A stretch of DNA of 64,000 nt from Coriaria nepalensis (Eukaryota > Streptophyta > Magnoliopsida > Cucurbitales > Coriariaceae). Where the stretch lies: the NCBI GenBank assembly GCA_027186245.1, contig CP114497.1:4347501-4411500 (forward strand). The letters are read 5' to 3'. Shown one piece after another: positions 50,355 through 62,814 of this stretch. Below the pieces are notes generated by a model. That model saw nothing but the letters and a program-made list of their open reading frames with translations, was not told the origin of the DNA and did not search any database. Each line of letters begins with the position of its first letter. Position 1 is the first letter of the stretch. The position numbers and the translations under genes are program-made.

Positions 50355-52000
50355 TTAGGAAATAGGGTAGCAACACCAACGACCCCTACATGAAAAAAAA
50401 ATATACAATATAAAAATATAACAAAAATTTGTACCGTCTCGAACTAGCGGATCATATGGCTTGAGTATATCATGATTAACCGAGCCGTGTTGTGAAGCTA
50501 CTTCGTCGTCTGGATCAAATGGTTGATTAACTGTAGGATCTAATTTATCATTGATTAAATCGACAATATGCTCCAACTCCTGTAGTCTCTAATCAACACT
50601 ATGCTCTAGCACTACGATTTTCTTACTAAAGTTGTGATCCATTTTCTGCCGAGCTCCTCTATTTTCCCTTCTATGATGCTCTGCTTTAAATCCTAGAAGT
50701 CACGATTTAAATGCCCATTACTACTAACGCTTAGTGTAGGTGGAGCATATCTTTGTGCCTCTCCTACCTCATCCTCCTCCACCTCTTCAGTATTATCTTC
50801 ATCGCCCACTTTCTCCTCCTCACCCATTTCTTCCTCCTCATGATGTTCTTCCTCCTCGCTCTCTTCTTCCTCCTCAACATCTTTTGATTCATCTCTATTT
50901 TTTTCATAATATTCTTCCAAATCTTTGTTCTCATTCAGTAAAGCCACTATATGATCAATGACTACATCTTTAACCTCATCATCGAATGGCTTAAAGGTGG
51001 TCATATAAGGCTTGCACTATTCTCTTCTTGACGGGCGTAATATTCCATGCACTAGATTAAAAGATATGTCGGTTAATTGAATAATTAGATCGCAATCAAA
51101 ACTAATTGTTCGGTCCTTCAAAACATTGATGATCTCCATGTTCTTTGGCTTACCGTCTTTGCATCTCCTTTTGTATCCATCACCCGATTAAGGATTTGTG
51201 GCCTATATGTTTTCTTCAAACGCATCCCAAATGTCTCTCCAATATAAGAAATACTTCAAAAATTCATACCTACAACAATATAAAAAATCATTAATAAACA
51301 CCAAATTTTATTAATACAACTTATTATATAACTCTAACAAGAGTACTAATTACCTCGAAGGTGAGTGGAAACCATGTATATCCTAGTTCTCATCAGTCTC
51401 ATATTTTCTACTTGTGACTCTTTCGGCCTTATTCAACAAGTCCTCCCTCTAGATGTATTTTATGGCTCTCTCGTGTACTACTCTATCTCAAGGATAGCTA
51501 TTGAAGAACTCAAGGTCCAAGACTATAATAGATAAGGAGTTGGGACCTTATTCCTCCTCACAATTCATAAGAGGGCAACTGCCAAGAAGTAGACCAACAC
51601 TAACTTGACCTGTAGTTCTTCAACCTTTGCCTTATAAGCATGACTTATTCACCCCTTTTTGCTTCTAGAACATGATTCGTTGAAAATATCAAACAACTCA
51701 TGACATTAAATGTTATCATTCCCATTGAGATAGTGTGCCACGATTTCTGCATTTTTCACTAGTTTGCGAGATATGATCAATATCTTCTGACATCTCAGTC
51801 CAATAAGTAGAGTAAACTCTTTCATTAAATAACAGAGAGGGCCACCATTTATGTCGTACCATGCATCATACTTTTTTGGATTGAGTTTAGTGAAGTATCA
51901 AAGCTTTGACTATTTAAGCGGAAAATGAGAGTCTATCCACCTTCATGAATTAGCCAAAGCATAATTTTCTAAACATCTTTTGTCTTGAATTAAGCTTCTT
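50355..52000 (-). pseudogene. Second DUF1985-type transposon relic
   Basis: On the minus strand around 51880-51750 the reading resembles DUF1985: KYDAWYDINGGPLCYLMKEF followed by TLLIGLRC and later HYLNGN, with stops in between. Farther along (50693-51004) is an open frame with FDDEVKDVVIDHIVALLN and a long Glu-rich acidic stretch, then QRYAPPTLSVSSNGHL; 50355-50576 continues (EHIVDLINDKLDPT). The order DUF1985, acidic linker and later segment is the same as in the 7.5-9.2 kb relic, but the sequences differ, so they are separate insertions of related elements. No Ulp1-like peptidase is visible. Confidence 0.6.
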
Positions 52001-52079
52001 CTTAATGTCGGAAATCACCTCATGAAGTCTCGAACGATCAGTAATCGAGCATAGAAAATGAGTCTTAGATTTCAAGATC

Positions 52080-52480
52080 TAGATAAGTTTCGGTGATCTC
52101 TGAAAAAAAAAAACTAACAAACTGTTGACATGTTCTGTTAAAAATGCAAACAAATCAATTAGAAATCCAGGAGAAGAAGACCAAGATTAGAAGATTTGAG
52201 ATTGAGATCAACATGATTTCGTATTGAAATCAACCATGATTTCAGTCTGAAATCCTTAATTTTGGTTTGAAATACTTGATTTTGGTCCCTTTGATTTTAA
52301 ACTGATCACAGACTAAGATCATAGAAGATTTTGGTCTGAAATATTCTCTAATTCAGTCCAAAATCTTGATCACTTTGATCTTAATCCTAAATCAATTGAT
52401 TACAAACTAAGATCATAACAATTTCAATATGAAATCAACGATCAAAGACTCACATTTCTCAGAAAAATAGAAAAACAATT
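52080..52480. repeat. Degenerate repeats with GATTTTGGTCTGAAAT words
   Basis: Variants of GAAATCAA, GATTTTGGTCTGAAAT and ACTAAGATCATA recur many times on both strands between 52190 and 52445. They probably are part of the end of the neighbouring DUF1985 element. Confidence 0.5.
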
Positions 52481-52499
52481 TCCACCTTGAACAAATTTA

Positions 52500-54590
52500 A
52501 TCAATATCAAATTAAACCCTAATTTTTTTAACAGATTTGTATATGGATTTCTTGTGCATTAACTTCTTCGTTTCCGCATTGGTGGCCGATTGAATTTGAT
52601 AACTACAGTATAGAGATTGTCCGCATTCAAAGAAGAAACAAGAAAACTAGTTATGGGCCATTTAAATATAAAGAAGAAACTAAGAAGATGAGATTTACTG
52701 TAGAAAATAGCTTTCAGTTGATGAAGAATGAAATAGAGATCGGAAAAGATGATGAACAAAACTAAGATGAGAGAAGAAGATGAAAAACAAAACAGATCTT
52801 CGAGTAGTTTTGAACGAAATTGATCTTCTATCAAAGATGAAGAAAAGGGAAGTAGATGTAAGAGGAAAAAAGGAGACCATTAATTGTGACAGTAAATTAG
52901 TCTTTTCACTTATTATTATTATTTTAAATAAATTTAAATAAATTGAAATTATAAATATAAAGGTCATGAAGTTATTCAAAGTAAGTCTATCCTCCAAAAC
53001 AAGTATTGAAAGGAGTCTTGCTATTCAAATTATCTCTTAAAAGAACATTATTCTTATGACCAAGCATTGCATTTGTAAGTGTAGGGCTTAGAACGAAGCC
53101 TCCTCCAAACACCCTCCTGGAGACCTTAGGCAAATAGTAGGCACTCCACATTCATGTAGCAAATTTATTTACACTGATCTGAAAAAGATGATATCTAATC
53201 ATTTCCCCCAATTTACTCCATTCTTCGCATCAATAATTTCGAACAGCCCCAACTTATCCCCCCTGACCAAATATAAGCATCTAAAGCAAGCAACTAAAAT
53301 GAAAGAGAGAAACACCGAGTATCTTTTACAACTGATCTCATAGCATATCTATATGCTGATCCCAAAATGCTTATGCAGCCATCGCAAGACGAGAAGGTTG
53401 ACACAACTGGCCATCCGCGTGAATTCAGTGGTTCGAATTGAGATTGGGGGTCAGAACAATATGCTTCTCTCATTTCTTTCCTGGACACAAAAAAATAGAC
53501 GATCCTTGTTGCAGAATGAAATGAAACAGTTACAATATTTACACAAGATTTGAGCCCTGGAACAGGAAACACAAAGTAACAATATAACAGCAGACGAAAA
53601 ACTTCTACAAACTAAAATGAGCCGAAGAAAGGATAATCCTGTGCGATGTGCATACTCTGTTCAATCCTGTGCAATGTGCATAATCAATAACCCACTCACT
53701 TTTAATTATAAATTACAGACTTCAATATCTTTATCTCCCATGTCTTTTCTATATTATCCCCGACCTACTGGGTAATATTATAAACAGAAAAAAGTATACT
53801 CAGCTTTATCCATATTCTATCTTTATTGGAGAAATGAGTGATTAAGGATAGAATATGAGACGATTTCAGTAACAGTCTATGACAATGCACAATAAAACCA
53901 CCAAGTTCATTATAAATATATGGGCGCTATTATCTTCCCTGACTCGAGACGGGCAGATTCTGCCCATAACAGTTAGGGGAAGATAGGGCAGATATGTTTT
54001 GTTAGAATGAGTGTTTTAAGGAGAATCTTTTGACTTATAATTTAGGCTTCTGCTTATTTGCTTCCTGGAATCTATGCATATCTACAATGAGTCCTCGAGT
54101 TTCATACGAACAAGCTGTTGCATGGCAGTGGACTGTGGTGGGCCTGGTGGCGCCAACTGCTGCTGGCGGTGGTGGTGGCGAGGAGGGAGAGAAGGTGCAA
54201 TGGAAGGGTTCTGGCGCAATGGCAGTTCAGCGACAGAGAGGGAGATCAATGGAAATGTAAGAGGGAGAGGAGGTGACTCTGCATGCAGCTGAGAAGCCTG
54301 AGATCTGAGACCTAGTTTTTTTTTTTTTTTTTTTTTTTTTGGTAGTTCGGTACGGGCTGATATCCGCTAAAATTTGGAGGGCAAAATATCCGCCCATCCG
54401 GATAAGGGAGGATACAGATAATCCTGCATATCCCTACTTTCAAGCAAGTTTACATGACTAACCTTACAAGATATGCGCTTTCTATGTATCTCAATGTTTG
54501 AAATTCTTAATTAAAAAACAAAAAGGAAAGCAGAATAAAGAGATGGAGCACTAAAGCAAACTTACAGAACATATCCATCTGCAAGACCCA
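52500..54590. other. Intergenic region with T-run and transposon-like fragments
   Basis: No supported gene. A T-run of about 26 bp is at 54315-54341. Words such as GGATATCCG/CGGATA near 54355-54440 and GGGCAGA near 53950-53990 suggest the remains of a small transposon, but its limits were not fixed. The plus frames at 54030-54292 lack homology and are GC-rich by composition only. Confidence 0.5.
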
Positions 54591-54592
54591 CA

Positions 54593-56764
54593 CTAACTCA
54601 TTGCTGGGAGAAAGACCCTTATGAGCTCTTTTGTTGTTACTTTCTTCCTACAAGTTGGACATTTTCCTTGTGCAGTAATTGCAACCTTGATGCACGCCTT
54701 ACAAAAGATATGGCCGCATTTTGTTGACATCTCCTCAGCTAGTGGTCCAATGCAGATTGGACAGTTGAAAGTCGGTTCCTTTGGTGGAGATGCTGACTGC
54801 ACAACCTTCTCTCTCTGTGAATTAGACCACGGTCAATCTTAAGACTTCCCTAAGTATTTGTGAATAGACTTCATGTGTGAGAACAAGAAGATACTTTCTA
54901 GAATTTCTATTGTGAGTGAGTCCAAATTTGTTTGGAAATCTTTGGTAGCATTTTTTAGAAACAACTTTTTGTATCTTGAAACGCGAAAACTGATTTTGGG
55001 CGGACAAACCCATTTGGCATTGATATTTTCGTGTCACAGCATTTAAACATGTATTCATTTTTCATATATGCAAAACCCTTGTGCACTTTGATAGATCCAT
55101 TTCCTACCCTTTCAAATTTTAGAGTAAATGTGAATGAGCTTTTTTTTGGGCAGTAAAAACAAATAATGGGTATTCATGTTTCTATTACCTATCCTTAGTC
55201 CGTGTCATCATTCTACATCCCCATGCATATTACAATAAAGGGTGAAGTGGTACTGTGTAGATTTCATAACTACATAAGACAAAAAAGATAGATCTCTATC
55301 TTACGTTATTTCTACATAGATGCAATCTTGTGGGAAAATAAAAAATGGATCTACTCAACAAAGCATCTCCTTTTTATTTCAATATCACATGATTAATCAA
55401 CTGCTCATGTAGGGAGTACAAAATTTTTAATAAAAAAAGTGTTTGGTCCTGTATAACCCTGTCAAATGAAACCTACTTACTCAGTCAGAATAAGCTAACA
55501 GCTGGATCATGTAGGCATATTTGTATGCTGGTCTATCATGGTTTAAAACACCCAATCATCAATGGAATCTTACAAGATTTCCAAATTGATTTTCCTAAAG
55601 CATGCTAAATGGACGGCAGTAAAGTTGTTTTATACTCATTAAGGAAACCAAAACAATTTGTAGCAACTAGTGACCTATCCAATAATATACAAGGAACACC
55701 AGATACCGGAAACAAGTAACTTCCCACTACAATGACAGCAAGGGTAACTGCTAATGCCCAAAAGTAACTGAGCCATCTCCCATTATAACCACATCAAAGT
55801 CATGTGACTAAATTGCTACACTGATAGCAGATTAGCAACCCGATCAAAAACAAAACACTAAATCAAGAAAATGGAGGGTCACAAAGAGAATAATTACCGA
55901 AGAGCTGTTACTGCCTTCCAAGTTTATGTATAAATCACAATTAATAATTGTTTGATTGAGTGGAGCTCTTCTGCGCTTGTTGCGGTTACTGTGAGTGATC
56001 CTATTCTGCTCTTCTGCAATAATCAACAGAGACTCATAAGGTACACACAACCAGAAAATAGCTATTAGATCACTAAGAAGACCAAATAACTCAGCAAAAA
56101 ATATTCATGAACCACTGTACAGAGAAATAAGATCAAAGTGGCACCAACACCAATGTGGTTTAACCTCAACTTACATGAGAATTCATCAAAAGATAAAAGC
56201 CAGGGAAATTTAAAAAAAAAAAAAAACATGAAGCACCTCAGTTGCATAACTGGTTAAAAATAAAAGCATAAATATGACAACTACCTGCATCTACAACAAC
56301 AACACTTCTTCCACCGTTCCTTCTGGATTTGTTTTTAGCCTAATGGAAAAGAATAAAAAACTAATGAAAATGCATTTTGATTGAAAAAATAAAAAATAAA
56401 TAAAGGGTGGAAGAAACTAAGAGAAGAGGCTATATGTAATTTATAACATCCTTTGCAATTGAAGGCATACTTCCACAAATGCTGTGGCAGAGGATTCAAC
56501 AACATCATCATCCAGGGTTTCGACATCAATCATTGTAGGTGGTAAAATGGGCTGATGTTGTTGGCTGTTTTGGGCTTCTGAGGGCCTCTGTTCACTGTCT
56601 TGGGCTTGTTGAAGGTCCACCTGTGTTGAAGTTTCACCCTGATCACGGTTGTCACTTGGTGGAATGTTAAGGTCTAGGTCCAGCCCTCTCTTCCTCCTAT
56701 TATAAGCTCTTACAGTAGCTCCTATTGTTTGCCTAGAAGTTGTATTAGACATCGAGTCTCCCAT
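54593..56764 (-). CDS. RING-HC E3 ubiquitin ligase, RNF4/SLX8-like, with SIM-like and EAR-like motifs
   Basis: Four exons join in frame on the minus strand: 56764-56471, 56339-56285, 56013-55898 and 54814-54593, giving 228 residues. The C-terminus (about 173-210) is a C3HC4 RING: CPIC (173-176), CGHIFCKAC (188-196) and CPTC (207-210). This kind of small protein with a C-terminal RING resembles SUMO-targeted ubiquitin ligases. A SIM-like SVVVVDAEE lies at about 110-118, and another acidic hydrophobic patch (TMIDVETLDDDVV) lies in exon 1. An EAR-type DLNIPP (DLNxxP) lies at residues 31-36. It is likely nuclear; the basic YNRRKRG precedes the EAR motif. A 5'UTR intron is probable (donor GTACGA near 58303). 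The SUMO and repression roles are inferred. Confidence 0.85.
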
Positions 56765-58480
56765 CTTCTGACAACAACCTGAATATTCAGATATGCACTC
56801 AGATGACTATTCTTAAGCGAGTCAAAATCTTCTGCAAATTAATGTTTACCCCTAAAGACAAATTGTAAGGAAGGGAACATAATAATATCTAAGAATGAGA
56901 TTAACTAATGCTGGAGACATAACTAATGCTTGAGACAAAATATACTTTTTGCCCATTCAATGTGTATCAGTAACAAGTTTAGGGGAAATAATCCAACAAA
57001 AAAGTGTGCAGAATAATAAAGTTTTCAAAGAGAGAAAATGACAGACCAAGCAATCCTAACAATTTTCCTCTTAGAAACATGCATATCCGATACCTTGTAA
57101 GAATGTAATACCAAAAAAGGGACTTCAGCAAGGAAAAAGAAGGGCTAGGAGAGCAAAACAAAATTATGCTTCCGATAACAAGCTAAGGTCTCAAAAATGG
57201 AGATCCTAGGAATTTGCACTAACAGAATACAAATTTAAAGCTGCCAGTGCAATTGCAACCCGACTAACAATACTATCAATAATCCTTCACAAAGGCTACC
57301 CCTATAATATAAATCCTATTCAACAATAATCAAATGTAAGAGATAAAAGGTCGAACAGTTGCATAAGCTTTAATTCCTTCTCTTTCCTTATCTCTCCTGT
57401 AAACCTTAACAGTTGTACAAGACCCATACATAGGCATTCTGAGCATGTGCAAAAATTCTACGTGTCCCCTTTCACCGCAAGTAAGGCATTTCATTTTTAC
57501 CAACTTTTTCCATACGAGCCTGATAATCATATACAGCATCTATTTAATTCAAAATGGAACATGCATCCAACATCATACCCACTCTCGAATAGTATAAATT
57601 ATGCCATTTTAGTTTCACCACCTTGCATCGGAAAACTTCAAGCCCGAGAAAATTTTAAGGAAAGTCAAGGGTTCAAGCTGCTGACCATACCCACTCTCGA
57701 ATAGTATCAATTATGCTTAATTTTATTCCAGCTGACCAGAGAGTAGAATAGGAGCGCTATTATACCTTAAGCTTGTGTCTCCAGAAGCAGTTAAGAGTAT
57801 AACACTACATTAGCCATTGATATTACATCACTACCCAATAAAACAAGTGGAGACCCATTTAACTTGCAATCTATTTCTGTGCAACCGAGCATAACCCGTG
57901 GAATCAAATCATAATTCGAACGAACAATCAGAGCATGAGAAACAAACAACAAACTCTATCATCACTAAATTATCAGACTAATAATATGAAAAGTTGGAAG
58001 CGTTTTAACTCCAAAGTTCAAAACCCTAGCAAAAAATCAGGTTAAGAGTTTCAAAATTTTAAAATTTTTCAATCAAATTAAATCAAATTCAAATCTACAA
58101 CATTTCCCGGTTCCTATTTCGAAATGCAACAACTTTCTTGAGGAGAAAAACAAGGCGTAAAGAAAGAAAATAGATCATTCAGAATTCACAACAGACCCAA
58201 AAAATAAAAGCAGCCCGATCGAAATGAAGCAAACAATGAGAGACGATACAGATGATTTAAAAATGAAAATAAAAACCTAAAATGGGCAATCGGAGATCGT
58301 ACCTTAATTTGCGATATTGAGAAGAAGAGTTGGTTAAAGAGTGGCGTTTAAGGAGTAAATTAACCAAGAATTTGATATTTCGAAACATCAGAAAATACAG
58401 GGTGAGAAAGAGAGAGCGGTAACATAAAAAGAGGAAAGAGAATGAAGAACGATGCTCAAGAGGAACGAACACAGAGACTT
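56765..58480 (-). promoter_or_regulatory. 5'UTR intron, leader and promoter of the RING gene
   Basis: A leader exon around 58304-58440 ends in AATTAAG|GTACGA on the minus strand, and an intron of about 1.5 kb reaches the region just before the ATG at 56764. A 29-bp phrase ACCCACTCTCGAATAGTAT occurs twice, at 57580 and 57691. Short frames here are not supported as genes. 58480-58700 (GC-richer) is the likely promoter. Confidence 0.45.
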
Positions 58481-58719
58481 GGTCGGTGACGACGCCCTAA
58501 ACACGTCAACGTGGCCGCTTCCTGAGCTACGTACTGAAGGTGTCGAAATGTTCCGCCCGGTCCGGCACCGCTTGCATCGGGCTTTGCATTATTCCCGGCT
58601 TAGGACGATCTATTTTAAAAAAATAATGTCTGGATTCGGTTCAAAGCATATTGGGCTTTTTCTTCGGTTGGCGACGCCTAAAAATGAGTTTGGGGGAAAA
58701 TGAAATAAAAAGATATTTA

Positions 58720-59043
58720 AAAATTATTATAAAAAGAAAAATTAGAATAAAAGAGAAAATAAATATAAGAATTAAAATATTTTAAATAAAAATTAAAATT
58801 GTAATGTATAGGCAGGTCGAGTTTATCCAGATTTAAATAGTAAGTTAATTCTATTTAATTTAATATTAAAAATGAATAAATTATAAATAGATCGGACAGA
58901 ATTAAAATTATAAATTATGAGCCAATCTAATCTAATAGGTATGACTTATTTTAATATTTTTACTACATACACGTGTCATATGTTCATTTGTTGCCCATTA
59001 GTCAATAAATTTTATTTTGTGGTAAAAATAAAAATTAATAACA

Positions 59044-59096
<53 letters not shown>

Positions 59097-61080
59097 GTTA
59101 GAGGGCAAAGAGAAATTTTTAGGCGAATATTATTTATCATTTAATCTGTCCAATAAAAATATATTATGGAATAAAAAATGACTTTTTTTTTTATTTTTTT
59201 TCTCTCTTAATTATATTATTTATTTGCACTTTTTTTTTTTTTTCTTCCCCATACAATTTTACATACCTTTTATAAAACTAGGTGCACAACAACATACATA
59301 GAAACCCTTTTTTGTAACTCTTTAATTTCATAGTGAATTAGTCGGGTTGTACTTTGCTGTAGACTATAATTTGCAGACTTAAAAACCTACATGTTATTAG
59401 TGGTAAGTTTTTATAGGCATTAGAACCTAAAGTTTGAAAATAGTTAAGATGGTCACTTTAGTAACCATTAGGCAGATTATTAGACTATTGTCGAGGGCCC
59501 CCCCCTTAATGTAATGGGCCCTCAGCCTTTTAAAAATATATATAATAATAATAAAAAGGCCTGATGCCATTTAAAATTCTAAGCAGCAGGGCCCAAATAG
59601 AATAAAAGAAGAAATTTAAACTGTTGTGGAACTCAAAAAAGAACAAAAAATAATAATAATAATAATAAAATTTAAACAAAAAGTAGGCCCCACTTTCCTC
59701 TCTTTTTACACATTCTCTCATTCTTCACTCTTTACACTTCTTCTCTCTTCTCTTCCTTCCTCTTTATACTCAACTCTTTCTCAAACTCTCCTTCTAATTC
59801 TTGACCTAAAATAAAAAGCAAGCAAATCAAATTTTTAGAGATCTCAAATTACATAGAACTTAGGATAAATTTATTTTTGTGATTTTTATTTATGAATATC
59901 ATTTGTGATATAATTAATTTATTTACTGTATATAGTTATTATTATTTGATTAATTTTTATAAATTTTAAAGTCATTTGGTATTATTTAGGATATAATTTA
60001 GTTATATTTATTGAAATTTGAAAGTAGTAATTAAATTAGTATTTTGAGATTTTATTTAATCGAAATTTTGATTATCAATAATTATTATATTTTTATATGA
60101 ATTTTATAACACACTATTTTAAGATTCCAAATTTTATTTTCACTTAAAAGGCTTTCCAAACATATTGAGCTGACCTTCACTGTAGTCTATTTTGATTTAT
60201 GGAAAAGGTAAAGAAACAAAACTTAAATAAAATTTAGAAAAAGTGAGATGATGTGTTCTACTCCATTATTTAATTGATTTATTAATATAAATAATTAATA
60301 TAAATAATTAATATAAATAATTAATATAAATAATTAATATATGTACTCATTTCTCAAGTTTAGGATGCAAAATTCAAATGGTTCGGTAAAAGTTTTTAAT
60401 AAGTAGTTAAGCCAGCCATTTAGTTTGAATTCATATAAACTAATTAGTTAAAATAAATTGTAATTAAAATTTATTTAATTTACTCAAATAGATTTATTCA
60501 TTATTATTTTAAAATGAATATTTTTTAGTATGGGAAATCAGGATTTCCTTCAAAATCGTATAGAAAATTATAATGGATCATTTTGTCAAACTTGTGATAA
60601 TATTAATATAAGAAAGCTGTGAAAAATACTTTATTGTGCATTTATCATATACCAATTTTCACTTAACAGCACCGAAGAAGTTGCAATCTTTGAAGTAGTA
60701 TATTCTATTATGATCTTATACCATATCTTATACTCCATAGAATCCACATCTATAGAACAATGTTTTATCGCCTCAATATAAATGTTGGTATGGCTAGTCT
60801 TCTTGTATTGTTCTTTTGATTGAGTCTGAGGTTGTATGAACTCTTTGTGTATATACTAATAATACTCACTAAATGGAGGAAATACTTAAACAGGCTTATA
60901 TATAATAATACTTAAATCTTGACCGACCATAAAAATTACATATATCCAGTTATATTTATTTCACGAAACTTATGTATATCTATTTATACATGTATAATAA
61001 TATATATTTATAATGAAGTTTACGGTTTTGTTGATTTGAAATTTATTATTAGAGTGATGAAATTAAATTGATTTTATTGG
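58720..61080. other. AT-rich intergenic region
   Basis: Holds a (TA)n run at about 59046-59092, several homopolymer T runs (59186-59240), a C/G-rich box around 59497-59525 (GGGCCC twice) and a 13-bp tandem repeat (separate entry). No gene is supported. Confidence 0.6.
60281..60340. repeat. 13-bp tandem repeat
   Basis: ATTAATATAAATA is repeated about 4.5 times without interruption. Confidence 0.9.
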
Positions 61081-61084
61081 ATAA

Positions 61085-61205
61085 AAAAAACGAGGAAAAA
61101 AAAAAGAAAAAAAAAAAAAGGAAAAACTAGGAGTTGAACTCATATCTCCTCCCACTGTAGTACAACTTAAGTTTAACACCCTAAACCACTAAGCTATCCA
61201 AATTT
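61085..61205 (-). repeat. tRNA-derived SINE-like fragment with a T-rich tail
   Basis: On the minus strand there is box A-like TAGCTTAGTGGTTTAGG (61196-61180), then box B-like GAGTTCAACTCCTAG (61138-61127 area), then long T runs to 61085. Spacing and order fit a pol III promoter, but the folding needed for a tRNA is lost. A T-rich 3' end occurs in some plant SINE families. Confidence 0.45.
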
Positions 61206-61209
61206 TATT

Positions 61210-62810
61210 TACAAAAACTCAATCCATGTTTAATTCATGTTTCACTCTAGGCTGGACTTAGATAGTCCACCACTATTTGGAAGTTGAGTGCTGCCGGAAG
61301 TTGATGGCGACCGGCACAAGCTCTTGCTACGCCTTTCCTCTACCGTTGATCCAATCACTTTAAATTAAATATGATGAATCACTCATTCATAAGGACTCCT
61401 TATATTGAGGATCATAATATCTAGCTTAAGCACATAATCGAGATGAAAATATACTCTTCTATTTAAAGGCCACTTTGGTAAGCTTCTCTTAGTCGATAGT
61501 CAGTTCCTATTGATCGATTTGTAATATATATTGGTTGATCTATATTGATTGTCATTTAATTTAGTTGGAATGACTGACCAGTCGAAAGTAATACAAAACA
61601 TTGTTGCGGTAAGGAAATTACTAGGTATCAAACTTGATCGATCAGTAATTGATCTTTCCTGTTTTTCCTTATAAAGCGTCACTCCCAAATGATCCTTATG
61701 TAATAGAGCTTCATCGAGCCATATCAACCATGATTTAATCACGTCAGAAGTCCAAATGATCGATGGTAATATAAATCTATGTTGCTAAAGATCAGGCCGA
61801 TCAATGATAATACAATGTCTATCCAGATTGACTTCCCGATGGTAATACAAAACTCTATTGCTAAGATTGATCTCCATTTTGTTCAGCTAGATCGATTGAT
61901 CTACAAGAATCAAAACTAACATCGATTGTTTCATCTAGCATATCAAATCTCTATGATCTAATTATTACTATTTAACTGTTGTCTTACTTGGTTCTACAAC
62001 TTTTGTTTTCTCATTTCCGTGGTGTCATCGTTTCTAAGTTTTCTTGTGTTGCCAGTGACAGGTAACATAACATAAGACTGTGTAAACCACAAAATAGAAA
62101 AAATTAAAGAATTAAACTAAGCATCGCAAACTATAAAAAGAAATAAGGTCTATATTGAAATGGAGTGAAGCTCTATAATATTTCCTAGTCATGTGCGTAA
62201 ATTGAAATTGTTATCTTCTGCCTAAATTTACTACTTTATTGTTTGTCAAAGATGTCCAATTCTTGTTTCATCAAAGAGAATTGTATATGCTTTATCATGA
62301 AGATGCCACAATCCTTCCACATCTATTGGATCCTAAATTCTAAGGTAGATCCTCAATCACTTCGAGTTCGAAATTCAATTTTAGTATATCTTGGTACTCA
62401 GTTTCGCTAAACCACCCACTTTGTTTCATAATTTTTGGCAGGAGACACATGAAAGCCTTACATTAAGTCTTGACACATTTTTCATCATCGTCCAACTATA
62501 ACTTACAGTTGCAATCGAGGATAGTGATTCTCTAATCAAGAAAGTCTACAGACAAGGCCCCCTCAGTAGGTATCGTGTAAGTTCAATGGGATGTAGAGCC
62601 TACACACGATATTGTTTGTGCCTCTTAAGATCGTTAGTTGGAGAAGTCCCCTAAGAGTACCTCTTAAGATTGTCATCAATTCTGAATTAGGCCTTCATCT
62701 ATGCTTCATTTTGAATAAGTTTTAGATCGGTTCCTAGAATCTTGCACCTGTACATTACATCCTAGGAGAACCGATAATTCATGATACCCATTTTTCTTCA
62801 AATAATGCCT
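61210..62810. other. Intergenic region left of the satellite
   Basis: No gene supported. A loose direct repeat (GATGGTAATA...TTGCTAA(A)GAT) occurs near 61763 and 61839, and GATCGAT words recur between 61490 and 61930. Confidence 0.55.
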
Positions 62811-62814
62811 TCAA

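Noticed and set aside
54030..54292. Two overlapping GC-rich open frames
   Set aside because: Biased composition gives open frames in several phases; no homology recognised.
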